Shown here: piece after piece, positions 1 through 13,565 of the stretch
Layout: every line of letters begins with the position of its first letter
Position numbering within the stretch: position 1 is the first letter of the stretch
DNA from: Pampus argenteus
Taxonomy: Eukaryota > Chordata > Actinopteri > Scombriformes > Stromateidae
Reading direction: 5' to 3'
DNA length: 64,000 nt
NCBI GenBank assembly: GCA_036937835.1
Contig: CM072873.1
Span: 16,542,001-16,606,000 of the forward strand
Position numbers and translations under genes: made by a program
The notes under the pieces: generated by a model
Database searches by the model: none
What the model was told of the DNA's origin: nothing
The model's input: only the letters and a program-made list of their open reading frames with translations

Positions 1-165
1 CACGCTTTGGCACACCTGTCCCTGTGAAACTGAGAGGACATGATGAGGTGGTGCAGGCTACAGCTCCCTGTGGACTGACTGAGCAGTCATGGAAACTCTT
101 GACTTTCTGTTCCACATCTTTGCAAATTTCCCTTAAGCCCCCCTGAATTCATAAATAGATACAGG

Positions 166-179
166 GTGCCCTCTGCTGA
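166..179 (-). promoter_or_regulatory. CTCF-like motif
   Basis: Read on the minus strand the site is TCAGCAGAGGGCAC, which differs from the CTCF core consensus CCASYAGRKGGCRS only at its first base. The match is visible in the sequence. Occupancy is inference from a single motif. Confidence 0.35.
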
Positions 180-917
180 CAGTCCAGGTTCATAGCAAGC
201 AAATTTCATGGCACTCTTCCACTAGTAGTTGTCAACAGATTTAAAGCTAAATATTTCAACCTTCTTGTGGCGCTAAAGGTAAGTCAGGGATCACAGTATC
301 CTCTGGTGATCTTAATGTGCATCATTTCAACTTAATTTTTGTTGATATATATATATATATTCAGTTTGGTGTTTGTGTTTGTTTTTTACATTAAGTAGCT
401 GAAAGTCTGTTGCTGAAAAGCTGTGTACTTTGATTAAAAGCTCCAAACAGCTACTAAATGGTGAGATTCTTTCATTTATTACTGACTCAAAATCTTTAAA
501 ACTTTTCACACAGTCGACAACCAACCAACACACTCCTGATCACAGCAGTTTGTTGTTGTTTATTGTTAATTGTATAGTGTAAATATGTATATTGTGTAAA
601 CAAACTTTTCATCACAAAACAAGGTAAGATTTCTATAAAATATATGAATTGAATATAGATGTATTTCAATTAAATTTTCTGTGTATATGAATAAACTATA
701 TGAATAGTTTACTTTTTTTATAACATTAACTTTTTTTTAGTGTTTTTAAGTGAGTCAATTATTGAGGACTGAAGGCTTAAGTCACTGAATGTCTTTTTTT
801 CTTTGAAAGCGAAGCAAACGTTGTCACAGTTTGGTCCATAATTGTTGCTGTTGTTTTGACTGTGTGATGAGATTTGAAAATGCATGCTGAGAAATTGCAA
901 AAAAATAAAAAAATAAT

Positions 918-923
<6 letters not shown>

Positions 924-981
<58 letters not shown>

Positions 982-993
982 CATATATATACA

Positions 994-1029
<36 letters not shown>
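924..1029. repeat. (AT)n microsatellite with AC interruptions
   Basis: About 105 bases of nearly pure alternating AT, broken by a few ATACAT units. It is self-complementary and can form cruciforms. The length is likely polymorphic. Confidence 0.9.
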
Positions 1030-1496
1030 AACTGTTTACATTCAGTTCACAATATGTCTAATCATCAACAATGGGCCTAATGTTTGTTCCTTTGCTTGGT
1101 TGGTTTATTGGTGATATGAACAATAAAACAGTTCTGTATGATGGCTCTGGTGTGCAAAACACCTGTTTGAGAGATGTTTTTTTTTTTTTTTTTACATGTT
1201 TTGTTGTATTATGGGTTTTTGTTGTTTTTGTCCAATGACCTAAATAGTTCTTGCTAAACTTTAACATTCATTTTCGCAGTAACGAACTGTGAATGTCTTT
1301 AAATAATCACATTGAAATAAGTTTTAAATTGATTTCAGCAGCCAATTAATCTTTAGATGTAGACCTACATGTGGGCATGTCAGTATTGATTTAAAGGCAG
1401 CCTTGAATAAATATATGAACCATTTTCAATCTGCAGCGCAAACCGTTTTCTATTCACCTGCCGCAGACAGTGAACGTTACTCCGCGGAGCTCTGTG

Positions 1497-1584
1497 ATTG
1501 GTCAGCGGGCGTCCGTCAAGCCCCTCCCCCACTGTCACCGCAGCTCGGCGGACTCAGCAGGCGTTTTGGAGCGAATTAACAAAG
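1497..1584 (+). promoter_or_regulatory. reep6: reep6 core promoter and noncoding first exon (3' boundary seen)
   Basis: An inverted CCAAT box (ATTGG, 1497-1501) and a GC-box-like CCCCTCCCCC follow one another in a locally GC-rich patch. A splice donor AAAG|GTTAGT ends at 1584 and an acceptor CACAG at 1681-1685 lies just before the reep6 ATG. I infer a short 5' UTR exon spliced over an intron of about 100 bases. The start of transcription was not seen. Confidence 0.5.
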
Positions 1585-1705
1585 GTTAGTACAAGTAACT
1601 CCCTGTTTTAACATAAATCCCCTGAACCGGGAGTACGTGTAACATTTCCTGCGTTTTCTGTGTGTGTGTATTTTTTTGGCCACAGGCTCAGTTTGGCCCG
1701 CAGAA

Positions 1706-4700
1706 ATGAGTCAGTATAAAGAGCGCTTCGTGACTCTGCTCCACGAGAAGAACTTCGTGACAGATCAGTTGGCGACGCTGGAACAAAAAACGGGAGTGAA
1801 GAGAGAGTATATCGCCTTGGGTATGTTAACGGCTCGATGGGAAAGAAAAAGAGGTCACTGTTTTAAACGTTTAAACCATGTCTGACTGCTTTCAACACGC
1901 TGGAGAGGAGATAGAAAACTGAATTTGTTTGGGGGCTTTAAACGTCTCATCCAAACCAAACCTCAAAGTTTCAGTTACAAAACATCGTCGACGTTTTGTT
2001 ATTTGAGCTGATGTGAAAGTTTGTCACTTTAAAACTGTTGCTGGTCAGACTGTTGAGGACTCGCCTGGTTTCATATCCTGTGACACTGTTGCCTCATTTT
2101 ATTGCCTTTAATCAGGCTTGGAAAGCAAAGTTCATCCATGTCAGACCTTTATGCTGCATTACAAGACTGGAGTTATGATACTTAATCCTATTTACACCAT
2201 GCTTTATTAACCAAACATTTCCCACACTGCCCTGCCTTCATCATGGTGGTGTGTTAAATAATCCGGATTGAAATTATAATGATGAATAAACTTTAAATGT
2301 GGAGTTTGAGCACAATGTAACAACACAACAAAATCAACTTGGATCAGTTAAGGTAAAAATATATATATATATATATTCATCATGCAACAATCAAGAATGT
2401 GTTTGTCAGAGATTTAGGGAAATTTCTGCTCCGGAGGCAGGATTAGATTAAAACATGGACACTTTAAGGCCAAAATGAGGAATTAGACTCGGTGCTGTAG
2501 TTGTAGACTTTAACTGGATTATACTTGTTCTCATAGAACAGGATTTATTTTTAAAAAACAATTGGAAATTTAGTTGATGGATGTGCAAACTGTCTTTGAA
2601 GTGAGTTAGTAAATAAAAACATGTTTTGTATTAAAGAATAGATATTCAACATATTGACCCAGTTACGATGAAAGACTGTATTTGCATGAGAATATTCTTT
2701 AAACGGATGATGATGATGATGATGATGATATCTAAGATGATTTATTGGTAAAAAAAACCCACCAGAAGCAACCTCTCACTGGTCTGGTAAAAACAATCCT
2801 GATCATGAAAGCAAAATAAACAAAAAATATGTGGTGAATAAAGCATGGTGTAGAAGAAACATTGTGTGTGTGACGTGTTTAAAATCTGACGGACTAGCAG
2901 TGACGTCTAGCGCTTTTAGTTATTGATTAATCTGACAACTATTTTCTCTATTATTGGTCTGTTTTCCAAAACCCGAGATGATGACCTCAAAAAATCCCAA
3001 ATACCTTTTTATACCGACCGACACTCGACAACACAAACAAATTCAGTTCACTGCCAAAGCAAAACAATTTAGACTCACTTATCAAAATAGGCACATTTGT
3101 TAAATAGCTGGCACCTAATCAACTAATTGCTGCAACTCTAAGCTAGTCTGCACCTTGCTGGAATTGATATATAATCGTCCGCACGCACGGCTATTTTTAA
3201 CATTTTGCTGTTGAATGAATTATCTTTAGATAGTCCAGGGCCACCGACAGCTGATCCCAGGGGTATTTTTATCACATCCTGAAATATCCAGAGCAAGGCG
3301 GTGATGGAAGGAGGTTCTAGGATGACTGACCGGTTATTCAACTAGGGGCTGCTCTCAGTTAGCTTTTAGAAGTTGTGTTATGACAGTACTTTGTCGTCCG
3401 TTTGCACAGTACGAGTCAATAAAGGCCTGACACCTCAGGCTATGAAGTCTACATTTTATTCCACAGTGCCACTTATCTACAGGATACATGTTGGCCACAG
3501 TGACCTACATCCAGCCCCACTGTCTTTACACAAAATTGATCGAAATAGATGTTTTGGTCACAACCTAACACGAGTATATTTTACACAATATAACACGAGG
3601 ACCATTTTAAAGGTCACAGAAGATGGACATTTCTGTATTATGAAATGTTTTTGTCTGTATTTCTGTGTCACTTGATGAGCTGAAAAGTTTATTACTCAGT
3701 TAGATTGTGAACAGAAAAAACCCGGCAACAATTTTGAGAATAAATAGTTTGTGTATATTTTTAGGGCAACTGTTGTAACCTGAAGATGTTTGTGTTTGTG
3801 GGGACTGTTGGTCAGATACATCAGATAAACTTTGACTCTGTGATGGAAACAACAAACAAAACACTTGATTTTAATTAAGAGAATAGTTTGGGAGATTATT
3901 GGACAGTGAAAATAGGTTTTAGTTGCAGCCTTTTTCAAAACCACACTGATAAATATCTATCGTATCTGCACTGCAGTTTCCTGGTTCGTATCAGCTGACA
4001 TTTCCTACAATTACTAACTCACTCTAAAGTATCATTGAATAAAAAGAGGTCAGATCCCCCATCACTTCTGTGCCAATTAATAAATTAATAAAGTGCTCAC
4101 ATGATAAGAACATGTCTGTTTAACAGATTTAGTTAGTGTCCATTCAACACATTTCCTTGTTTTTACAACCACCAAACTGGCTTGTAAAACAAATACTGAA
4201 GATTGTAATGCAAATATTACCTGACATTTAGCAGAGGGTAGAACCACACAGAGCAGACAGATTATACATGTCCCCTCCTGCTTTTAGATGTGTGTTGTTA
4301 GCATGTTAGTGAGTCACATGTTTGGCTTGTTATAAACTGGACCGTATTTGTTAAGCAAAACTGGATTTGCTGCTAAATTACAACTCCTGTAATGAGTTAT
4401 TTCAGCCCCATATTACAGGATTACACAACCGTTTAAAGGCTTTTCTACTCTTATTTCCTGTTTGTCCGAGAGAAAGATGCATGTTTTTATTTAATAAGTC
4501 TATACTGTGGCGCCCTATTGCTTCAGGGCGCACTATTTCAAACAGTTCTCTATTAGAGAAATAAACAAATGAGGTGTAAAAAGCAGGCAATGATTAAAAC
4601 ATTATCAAAGGTTTTAGTGCTTCGGGTTCCTGTGTGACTTCATTATGTTTGTGGCATTTATGGCAGTCGAGGCTGATTTTTAACAGTTGACCTTTGCATA

Positions 4701-7700
4701 CATGTTAATGTTCATGTGGCATCATCGTGCTTATACAGCTGCCCGAGGGTTAGACGAAACCTACACACAAGTTCTGGAAAAGTTCTGGAAATTTGAAATT
4801 CACTATGTACTGAAGAAGATGGAAAACTAGCATATAATGTTTAGGAAAAAAAAGAAAAAAAAAAACCCATGCATTTTGAATGGATGGAGCTGGATGCATA
4901 GCAGTCAGTGTATTTACTGTGATGTCAGCGAACCAGCTGTTGTTTAAGTCTAAGAGGGATCAGGCAATGCAGCCACGTCGCTGTCGTTAGGAATAAGAAG
5001 CATTCAGCTCAGTTTACACACAGCTGATTGTCCTTGCATATGTGAAACAATAAAACATGATACATATTTGGCATCACATTGCACCTCAAAACCACATACA
5101 TGTTATATGAAACATCATGTTTGCATTTAAATTGAGGTGTCTGTCAAGAAATATGAAATGGATGTACACAAATTCAATGTCGGCATCCATTAAAACTGCT
5201 TCGTAGGCTGCCCTTCAGTACACACGCTACAAATTGTATTTTGAAAGTTATAGAAAAACCAGCGGTATTTGTGGAATCTTTCACTCGGTTGACGCTTATA
5301 GGCCAAAGTGATTCACATGAGTGTGCGAGATTTGAGGCATGTTCATAAGTCAACTCCACCAGCAACTGGATCTGAGTGTCAGTGTTTGACTTGCGTGCTC
5401 CTCCTTATCCTGATACCCTGCTAACCTCACGCCCTGCTATCAAATAAATGAATTTGGCCTGACAATAGCAGTGTTTGTCAAGTAAATGGATGTCGTCAGC
5501 TTTCTCTTCCTTGTCCCACCTTCTGCTCTCACCTCAGTGCTCATTTTCTTCTCTTCTCCCTCTGCAGGTGCTCTGAGTTTTGTCGGACTGTATCTGCTGT
5601 TTGGATATGGAGCCTCGCTGCTCTGCAACCTGATTGGCTTTGTCTATCCAGCATATTTCTCGTATGTATCTACTTGTGTTCAGTGTGTTTAACATGTCTA
5701 AATAATGGTGCATTTCTTTTTAATTTATGCTTGTAGTGTTAAAAAAAACAACAGTTTTGTTCTTTCGCAGCAGATATTTTTGTTTTGCATAACAGTAAGA
5801 GCACAGGTGTATCTAATGACAATAATTATGGCTCTGTTCAGTCTGTCAACATGCACAATAACAGAGCTTGAGGACTGACACGTGGAATGCAGCCAGTTAA
5901 TTACTAAATGTCAAAAAACAAACAAACTGGCTTTTCCTGCTAAGGCATGTCAGGATATGTCTTCAGTGTTACAACTGGGAAAGGATCTCTTTAATCTTCT
6001 TTATGAAAATGTTGGAAAGCCTTTTTTTTGATATATGATGATATATTGGAAACTTGCACATTGATTCCTTTTAAACACAGAAAGAAACAACATAATATAC
6101 CTCTAAAGTTCAGTTCAGGTGGTGATTTTAATCTCTCTGTACTGTTTTATGCCGTGTCCTCCTGTTCATTCAGCATTAAGGCCATTGAGAGCAACAGTAA
6201 GGAGGATGACACACAGTGGCTGACCTACTGGGTTGTCTATGGACTCTTCAGCATCGTTGAGGCCTTCTCCGACATCTTCCTCTTCTGGTTCCCCTTTTAC
6301 TATGCTAGCAAGGTACTTGAACCTTTAGCTTTGCAGAGTGTATTTTGTATAAATTATATTTTATTTGTTTGTGTTTAACTTTTTAACCTTGCTTGTTTGT
6401 ATGGACATGCTAACCAAACTTAGTCTGCTCTCACTGTGAAACTGTATATTGTAGTTTTCCAATAGTACACTCTTGTGGACAATTTGTGTAATCTCAAAAT
6501 AAGGACGACATGCAAAAATCAATCTGCTAAGCAAGGTTAGAATTATAATGTATGGAAGGTTTTGTTTGCTGTTGCGTGTTTACACTGGAAAAGTGATTAA
6601 ATTAAGTATACTCAAAGAAGTCAGTATATATACTAACAAGGCCTGACTTTTCAGGGAACTATTGATGGACATTATTGTCCCACAAAGGAAATAAAGCTGC
6701 TCACAGTTTCAAAATAGTATAATAAACTGCTAACGGTGATGAGACAACTACAGCAATATATTGGAGAAAAATAGTTATGATAATAAGTATTGTCAGTATT
6801 ATACAGGATATTTAACAAATGACACAAAACAAAAGACAACCAGACCTTCACAACCAGTAAGCCACTTGAGACAAGAAGGTTTGCACCATATGTGCCTGAC
6901 ATGGACTCTGCTTTCTGACACACATCCAGGTGTAAAGGAAAGGTGCAGAAGTTCTCATAATTCAAAAACAAGATGCCGTCTTCTGTCTTAAAATCTATTC
7001 AACCAACCATTTCTATATGGCTTAAGGATATTATGTATTTTCTAAAAAAAAACAAAAAACTATTGTAACAGTATGTTAAGGAATATGTGGTAGTAAAATA
7101 TGTAAATATAATAGTAAAAAAGAGGCAAAGATTAACTGTAATATGTTGGGTTTTCAGAATAACCAGGTTAAGATAAGTTTTTTAGCTTTTTTACCATTAT
7201 GCCCACTGTTGCATAACAGGTCTGTTCATTCACCCTTACTTACCCATAATCCCTTATTGCACAGTATGAGGCATTGTTTGTTAAGACCATGTCTCCAGGA
7301 TTAAGTTCAAATCAAACCATTTTGACCAAGGCACGCATGACGATCATGACAATTAGGCTGAAACGCATACAATAGCGACAAACATTTGTGTCTTTTTTTT
7401 TAAGCATAATGTCTAAGACCTGTCTTCTTCTGCTCTCCCGCCAGTGTTTGTTCCTGATCTGGTGCATGGCTCCGGTGACATGGAACGGCTCTGAAATTTT
7501 GTACAAGCGTGTGATCCGGCCATTTTTCTTGAAGCACGAGTCTGCCATGGACAATGCGGTCAGAGATCTTAGTGCCAAGGCTAAGAACATGACTAAGGCC
7601 GTCACGGCGGAGGGTGAGACAAGCACAGTACACATGCATGTACAGCCACATCTACATACTGGTACTATATGACAACAACAGGCAAATCTTCTCTTTTTCA

Positions 7701-7746
7701 TCCCATAGTTGTTAATCTGGGCCTCAACCATGACAAGGACCAGTAA
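1706..7746 (+). CDS. reep6: Receptor expression-enhancing protein 6 (REEP5/6 type), 5 coding exons
   Basis: REEP5/6 proteins are ER-resident hairpin proteins of the TB2/DP1/HVA22 family that curve tubular ER and help traffic selected cargo; REEP6 matters in rod photoreceptors. Coding exons are 1706-1820, 5568-5661, 6174-6312, 7445-7613 and 7709-7746, all with GT-AG borders and matching phase, giving 184 residues. Residues 40-70 form the first hydrophobic hairpin, with the family signature FGYGASLLCNLIGFVYPAY. Residues 74-77 are KAIE, followed by DDTQWLTYWVVY and a second hydrophobic stretch ending at WCMAP. An amphipathic segment (YKRVIRPFFLKHE) and a charged tail follow. FVYPAY rather than FGYPAY, and the 19p13-type neighbourhood, favour REEP6 over REEP5. 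The start is the first ATG after the acceptor at 1685. The protein tail is shorter than in long REEP6 isoforms, so a skipped alternative exon is possible. Confidence 0.93.
1821..5567 (+). other. reep6: reep6 intron 1
   Basis: This 3.7 kb intron lies between the donor GTATGT at 1821 and the acceptor CTGCAG at 5567. It holds an (ATG)n tract near 2708 and a dispersed repeat at about 2914-3141. I see no additional coding exon. Confidence 0.8.
2914..3141 (+). repeat. Dispersed fish repeat, family A (near full-length copy)
   Basis: The left end reads like TTAGTTATTGATTAATCTGAC and the right end like AACTAATTGCTGCAACTCTA. These ends are degenerate inverted matches of each other, as in a short nonautonomous DNA element. 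Related partial copies lie at about 26825-26945 (reverse) and 60468-60585 (forward). I recognise the pattern as common in fish genomes but do not assign a family name. Confidence 0.6.
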
Positions 7747-7878
7747 GAAGCACAGAAAGGCCTTGTGTGTGTGTGTGTGTGTTTTCTGGAGGAATGACTG
7801 AGTGAATGAGTGAGTGTATGTGTGTGTTTGTTGTTTGGCTTTTGGCTTAGTGAACTGAAGATTAAAACTCCTGAAACT

Positions 7879-7884
7879 AAATAA
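7879..7884 (+). terminator. reep6: reep6 polyadenylation signal
   Basis: A canonical AATAAA lies 133 bases after the stop codon, giving a short 3' UTR. A second AATAAA lies near 8356 and could serve a longer form. Confidence 0.6.
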
Positions 7885-7899
7885 AAGCTCATTTGATCA

Positions 7900-10800
7900 C
7901 CTGCATCAGTTTACTGCCATCGGTACTGCCAAGACAATCGGAGGAACTGTGAGCTATTTATGTGATCTTATTTTCTTTTTTTTTTGTTTGCCGTGTGACA
8001 GTATGAATGGAAAGAAATGTGTTGATAGCAAAAATTATGATGTGTACTTACAGGTTTTGGCAACACTGGAGGTGTCAATAATATTCAGGTGCACGTTTAA
8101 TTGAGCCATTTGTGACAGAAAACAGACGGGTGACACTACAGTTTTAAAAGTAAAGTTGTATGTATCCATAAACAGCATATTCTAACTTTATTAATCAAAA
8201 ATGGAGCTTTTTACATGTTAAGCGTCTTAAGCCTTATTCTCACAAGCAGATAATTTAAAGTCTGAGCTATAGGGAACGTTCTCACTCTGTACGGTTTAAC
8301 TGGACGACTTCTGCCTTTTGATATGTCTTAAATCATCATCTCTTACTGATGAAACAATAAAACTGGAACCGTGATGAAACTGTAGTACTGAGTTGTGTCT
8401 TGCTTTGAACTTTCAGATGTACTTCTGCTTCTTCTCGGGCTCTCTTTCCAAGTAGCGTCATTCCTTACAAAGTGGGAAATTGGATTTTATTTGGTCCAAA
8501 TTACAATGTTCATGCGCCAGTGGTTTCTGTAATTGTATTTCATAGCAGTGGCGAGTGGAGGAAATTGTATTTTTGGATCTGTAACCTCTACGGATTTAGT
8601 TTTAGTTAAATTTGTAGCACCAGTTTTTCTTTTTTTCTTTTTAATGTACTTTATCTGCAGTAATTGTAAATGGTGCCCAAATATCTCACTATATCAGTAA
8701 ATTTGAATTAAATTAGCTTTTTGTTAAACACCTCTGAGCTCAAGAACATTAGCTCAAAATTAAAGCTTTTGCTACCAGTTTTACAGATTTTGCAGCTGTA
8801 GTTTCTTTTTTTAATTAATTTCTCAATTTAATATTCTCATATTTGTTATTTGCTACATCAGGAAACATTTGTGTTTTGTTTGCAGGGAAAATACTAACGC
8901 CATGCACAAGTTCCCTCCCCATCCTACGTATCCACTTGATCTTTTGACCTGTCATCCTCAAGTACTAAACCAGTATTCAGACAGCCAAACCACCCACACT
9001 TTAATTTGTGTTTGGCTCTGTGTTCACGCTCGAGGGGCTCTGAATGGGAGACCCTTTGTGTTAGTGCGCTGGATGTAATTCATGGGAAATGGTGGACTGA
9101 GCCTGTTATGGTGGCCACACACTGCCACGGGGAGAGGAAGGCACCCATCTGGAAATGTCTGCTGTGAAGATGCGTCTGCTGGGTGTTTGTTATGCATCCC
9201 TTCAACCACCGGTGGCCAACGGGTTATTGATTTAACAGAAATTGGACACAGAAAACAATTATTGCATTGCGTTGCTGTGAGGTTTGTTCAAAGGTCTTGA
9301 ATTGAGCGAGGGGCCTGAAACGGCTTAGGAGAGAAGAAGATGAGAAGGGGACAAAGAAGGAAGAGAGTGAAATGTGTGATGGCACAACATTTTTCAGCTG
9401 TCCTTTATAAATTTATTATTTTTACAAGGTGCTTTTTAGCCACACTGGCTACATATTTACTGTCATGTTTATGTAATTTGGTACATTTGACATTTAGGGG
9501 TCCTAGAGAATAAATCACTGATTTGAATGATCATCTGACTTTTCCCCCCATTGCCACCAGCTGGTTGGCATTTTCAGTTTGTAGTGACATGTCTTGTCAA
9601 CTATTGGATGGCTAACATTTGGATTGATCGGCATGACATTTTGTAAAAGTATTCGTGTTTTCCAGATGATGAATCCTAATGACTGTAATTGCTTTTTTAA
9701 TATTTTAACTTTTCCTTTGCGCCATTATTGGGGAACTATTTAATTTGATCTATGTCTAAATGTAATGACACTACCAAAGTAACACGGCTGTAAACTCGAG
9801 TCTTGTTTTGAGTCGTGATTCTTCCGAGTCTCTGCTTCCCTTTTCATCCTAGTCCAAGTTGACTTTCCATCTGCATGTGTTTGCATAATCTTTTCTCCTG
9901 CCTGACTCTGCATTATGCTGCTCCTCCCTGATCTCCTGCTCATTATCCCCCTGACTAAAACAAATCAATGCTACTTGTAATCACCATGTCTGTTTGTCTG
10001 ACCGTCACTGCCCAGTTTATTGCCAACTCCTTGAAGTTCCTCTTCTCACCGACAGAGGGAGACAAACACACGGCTGTCTGGTTGGTGAGTCATACACTGA
10101 GACTGTCACGTACAGACAAACACAGCTCCAAACAAGGCCTGCTTTGATTTGGCCAGATGCCTTAAATAGCACCAGGGCTCGGCTCAATCACACTTGGTGA
10201 TATAAAGAGAAATTAATGAAATCAGATGTCTGCCGGTATTGGCTGACAATGAATTTGGGCTGTTATACTTCCTGGTGTATCGACCCTGTGATATCTTTCC
10301 TCCTCTCCACCCACTGTGTGTTGTTATGCTCTATTATGTATGTATGTATGTATGTACGGTACAGTATGTAGCCGTACATGTTTACTGCTGTAATACTGGC
10401 CCCAGGCTCTCTCCATAGTGCTGAAACACAGTCGCTGTCCGTGGTGCTGATTCTGGTTCAGTCAAGCAGAGATTGTTGGTGTAAATTAAAATTGACTTCA
10501 CACATGACATTATTTATAACACAAAGAGTTTTAAACGTTTTTATCGTCTCATCAGACTTGTTTTTTAACATCTGATTGATATGGATTTAGTGCAATCTTT
10601 GCATCTGCATTCTGCTAAATGATCTCTCTCTCTTTTTTTCTTCTTTTTTTTTGTCTATAGCATAACACTCCCACTGCCCTGTTCATCTAGTAACTGCTAC
10701 ATACTTGACTATGGCTGTAAAATTAGGCTACTTCATTGTGTTTTGTTACTCAGGGGCATCAATAGATTTATATTTGTTTTTAACCTGCAGCTTTCTTAAA

Positions 10801-10970
10801 TATTCCAAATGGTATATGATTGAATTGGGGCTTTAACTCATGAATGTTTGGATTTTACTGGCCTGTGTAGTTTCTTATTATTAATGTCTTTGGGTCCAGT
10901 TGGTCAAATTCCCACATTCATCCAGGGCATGAAAGGAAATTTATTTCAGAGGAAGTGTGTTTAAAATAGC
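7900..10970. other. Intergenic DNA between reep6 and the possible diras1 promoter
   Basis: No coding exon was recognised. A degenerate dispersed repeat occupies about 9476-9695. The rest is ordinary AT-rich sequence with T runs and a short TATG repeat near 10335. Confidence 0.6.
9476..9695 (+). repeat. Dispersed fish repeat, family B (degenerate)
   Basis: It carries the phrases CAACTATTGGATGG, CATGACATTTTG and GATGAATCCTAATGACT, which recur at 39115-39600 and, reversed, at 62575-62690. The sequence is diverged and has no coding capacity. Confidence 0.55.
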
Positions 10971-11002
10971 CTATGTTGCTGGCATCGAATCACTAGGAAG
11001 TG

Positions 11003-11259
11003 TATAAACTGAAAGAAAATCCAAGTGTGGACAGAAAAGGGAGAGGGCATAGCACCTCCCACGTCCTATCTGCGAGAGAGAGCGAGAGAAAGAGAGAAAG
11101 AGAGAGGGAGAGAGAGGGAGTCTGCTGTGTTGGTGTTGGAAATCGGACGACATGAGCTCTACATGAACCGCGTAAAATGTTTTAAGACGCTTTCGGCGTT
11201 TGTCTTTCATCCGTCTAAACCAAGGACAAGCCTGAAGCGGAGCTGCACTTCACGACCAG
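11003..11259 (+). promoter_or_regulatory. Possible promoter and noncoding first exon, perhaps of diras1
   Basis: TATAAA at 11003-11008 is followed by a purine tract and a comparatively CpG-rich segment, then a good splice donor ACCAG|GTATGA after 11259. No long reading frame runs through it, so it looks like a 5' UTR exon. The next acceptor in the right strand that leads to an ATG is at 19838 in front of diras1. Linking the two across 8.6 kb is inference. Confidence 0.35.
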
Positions 11260-12077
11260 GTATGAAGATGCTGCTCATCCCCGCATCTTACATGGAGGTT
11301 AGATGTTGGTATTCAGTGGCGTAACCGCGGTCCTTCTGCCTGGCTGGCTGCTGCGCGCACACGATCCCCCGCTGTTCACGTCCAATACTGGGAGACAAAT
11401 CTCATTTTCTGTATGTATCTTGGTTGTTGCTGTTGATTTCAATGCGTCGCCTTCTTCTTCTTCTATCGCGACTCGCATTTGTGTTTGATAAACCTGGGTC
11501 GGGTGGATTGTATGTAGCCTATGCTCGCACAGCCATATTGGCAGTCAGCAGGAGAAAGAGAGAGAGGGCAGAGATATGAGGGTGTCGGGGATTTTCATAT
11601 TGCTTTGAGGAGTAAAGGAGGGGGGAGGAGGAGGAGGGAGGGAGAGAAGGAGGGAGGGGGGTGCGCTGCGACTGCGAAATGATGGCACCGCTGCGAGATG
11701 GCGATCCTCTGGTATTTATGAATGAACCAAGCAGAGTAGGGTGGTCCTGTAATGGCGTTGCGCACCAATCTGCGGATCGACGCCAAACCCTCCTGCCACC
11801 CTTTCCTGACTACAGCCGAGGCGGAGACGCGCGTCAACATCAAACTATACACTAACACTGACGCCAGCGTGACGCATAAAGCCCGATTTCTGAGGCAAAT
11901 GTCATGGTTAATCCTCCATCTGGATCTCTGTTTCTCCTCCTATGCATGATGTGGTGGGTTATTTTTTTTGTGGCCATCATGACATGCAAAAAGAGTTGTG
12001 AATCATTTAGGCCCTATGTGTGTGCATATGTATGTGACTCAACTTCCTGTATTCCTATATTGAACACTGCCAGTTAT

Positions 12078-12079
<2 letters not shown>

Positions 12080-12138
<59 letters not shown>
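12080..12138. repeat. (TG)n microsatellite
   Basis: About 58 bases of uninterrupted TG. It can adopt Z-DNA and will be length-variable. Confidence 0.95.
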
Positions 12139-12141
<3 letters not shown>

Positions 12142-13565
12142 TGCAGGGCTTGAGAGAAAAGAGGAGAGATGGACGGCAGTAAATCCTGCTGCAATTAAGC
12201 TTTAGAGTGTGTGTCTGTGGAGTAGCAGAGATCCAGATTGTATTAAAGTGTGCATGTGTTGGTCGAGCAGGAGGTGAGGGGGGTATGTGGAAGTGTGGGG
12301 GAGTACGGGTGTCCTTCCTGCCTGCCTGCCTGCCTGCCCGTCCGTTTGTTTGTCTGTTTGTGTTGAATGGCCACAGCGTGGTTGCATAAGAACACTTCTC
12401 TCTGCTGATGCAGAACAAAGAAACGACTCAATAGATGGTAACAAGGAAAACACAGAGACAGAGGATGATGCTGGTGAAGGTGAAGATGTTTCTGATGATG
12501 CTGATGAACACAGATGTGAATTGATGATGATTTTTACAGGTTTTTTTTAGATAATGGCAAGCAAAAGCAAGTCAAGGCTGTGCACACCTTACGCCACATC
12601 AAGGTCAGGGCGGTCAGGTGAAAGATGTGAATTATTTTGAGGACATCTTTTCTGTCTGGACAGGCTGGGAGGACACGGAGGCCCCAGTTTGTTTTTTAGT
12701 TGTTTTTTTTTTACAATTATTATGAGGTCAAATTTGGCTCTCAGAGATGTCAAAATGTGCAAAATTCATAATTGGGTGCAGTTTCTGAGATGCTGTTTAT
12801 TACTACGGACTTACATGCATGCATATATATATGATCAAAGAGGCTATTATTGCAGTGGCAACAGCAAGTAAAAATCTATCCAATGTTGCTTTTCATTGTT
12901 TGATTTCTGCCACCGTCTTGAAATTATGGACCACTATAAATAATAATATATTTGTAACAAAATGAAAGTTGACAAAATTCTTTACAAAAACGTAACTTAA
13001 AACGGTAAGAAAATAATCAAGTGATCAGTGAAAAGTCAAGTAGAGAATCACAAGATCAAAATGATGAAAAATGACCAACATATCAACCATTTGTAATTTT
13101 AAACAATCGTCAGTTATCTTTAAATCAGTTGTAAGTCATAAGAAAAACTGTGAGAATATTTAAAGTATTTTGTGGTTTGAGATGAAGAAAAGTTAGTTTC
13201 TAAAAAACAAAAAAAAAACATCTTATAAGTTGCATCATGAGAGCATCACGGACAGCCTGGAGCGGGATTCCCTTGTTGTCTCTGCTTTTAACCGTCTGTT
13301 GTTATCAGACATGGATCAACTGGCATTATTTAAAAAAAATATAAATAAATAAAAGCTGTGCCTGGATGATCTCGCCTGTAGAAACCAATGGAGTTGATCC
13401 AAAACTACCAACCCTGTTTCCATCTGTCACTGCAAGCGGGCTTCTGCATCTCAATCCACCCGTCTGTAATTAGTGCTTCGCTCAGGTTTGTGGCCCACAT
13501 AGCGTCTAAGAATAGGTTTTCTTGAGCAAAAAAAAAAAATTAGATATATTATGCAAGCCTGAAGC

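Larger units (their letters stand above)
1..1440. other. AT-rich intergenic DNA upstream of reep6
   Basis: I see no supportable coding exon here. The stretch contains a long (AT)n tract, a T run around 1171-1193 and short AT-rich simple sequence. The first 200 bases could be the edge of a neighbouring transcript, but nothing in them proves it. Confidence 0.6.

Noticed and set aside
7312..7731. A 139-aa minus-strand frame
   Set aside because: It overlaps reep6 coding exons 4 and 5 antisense and has no recognisable domain.
11904..12453. Several overlapping frames with poly-Cys/Val or His/Thr runs
   Set aside because: They are translations of the (TG)n array and adjacent CCTG-type repeats, with no splice or homology support.
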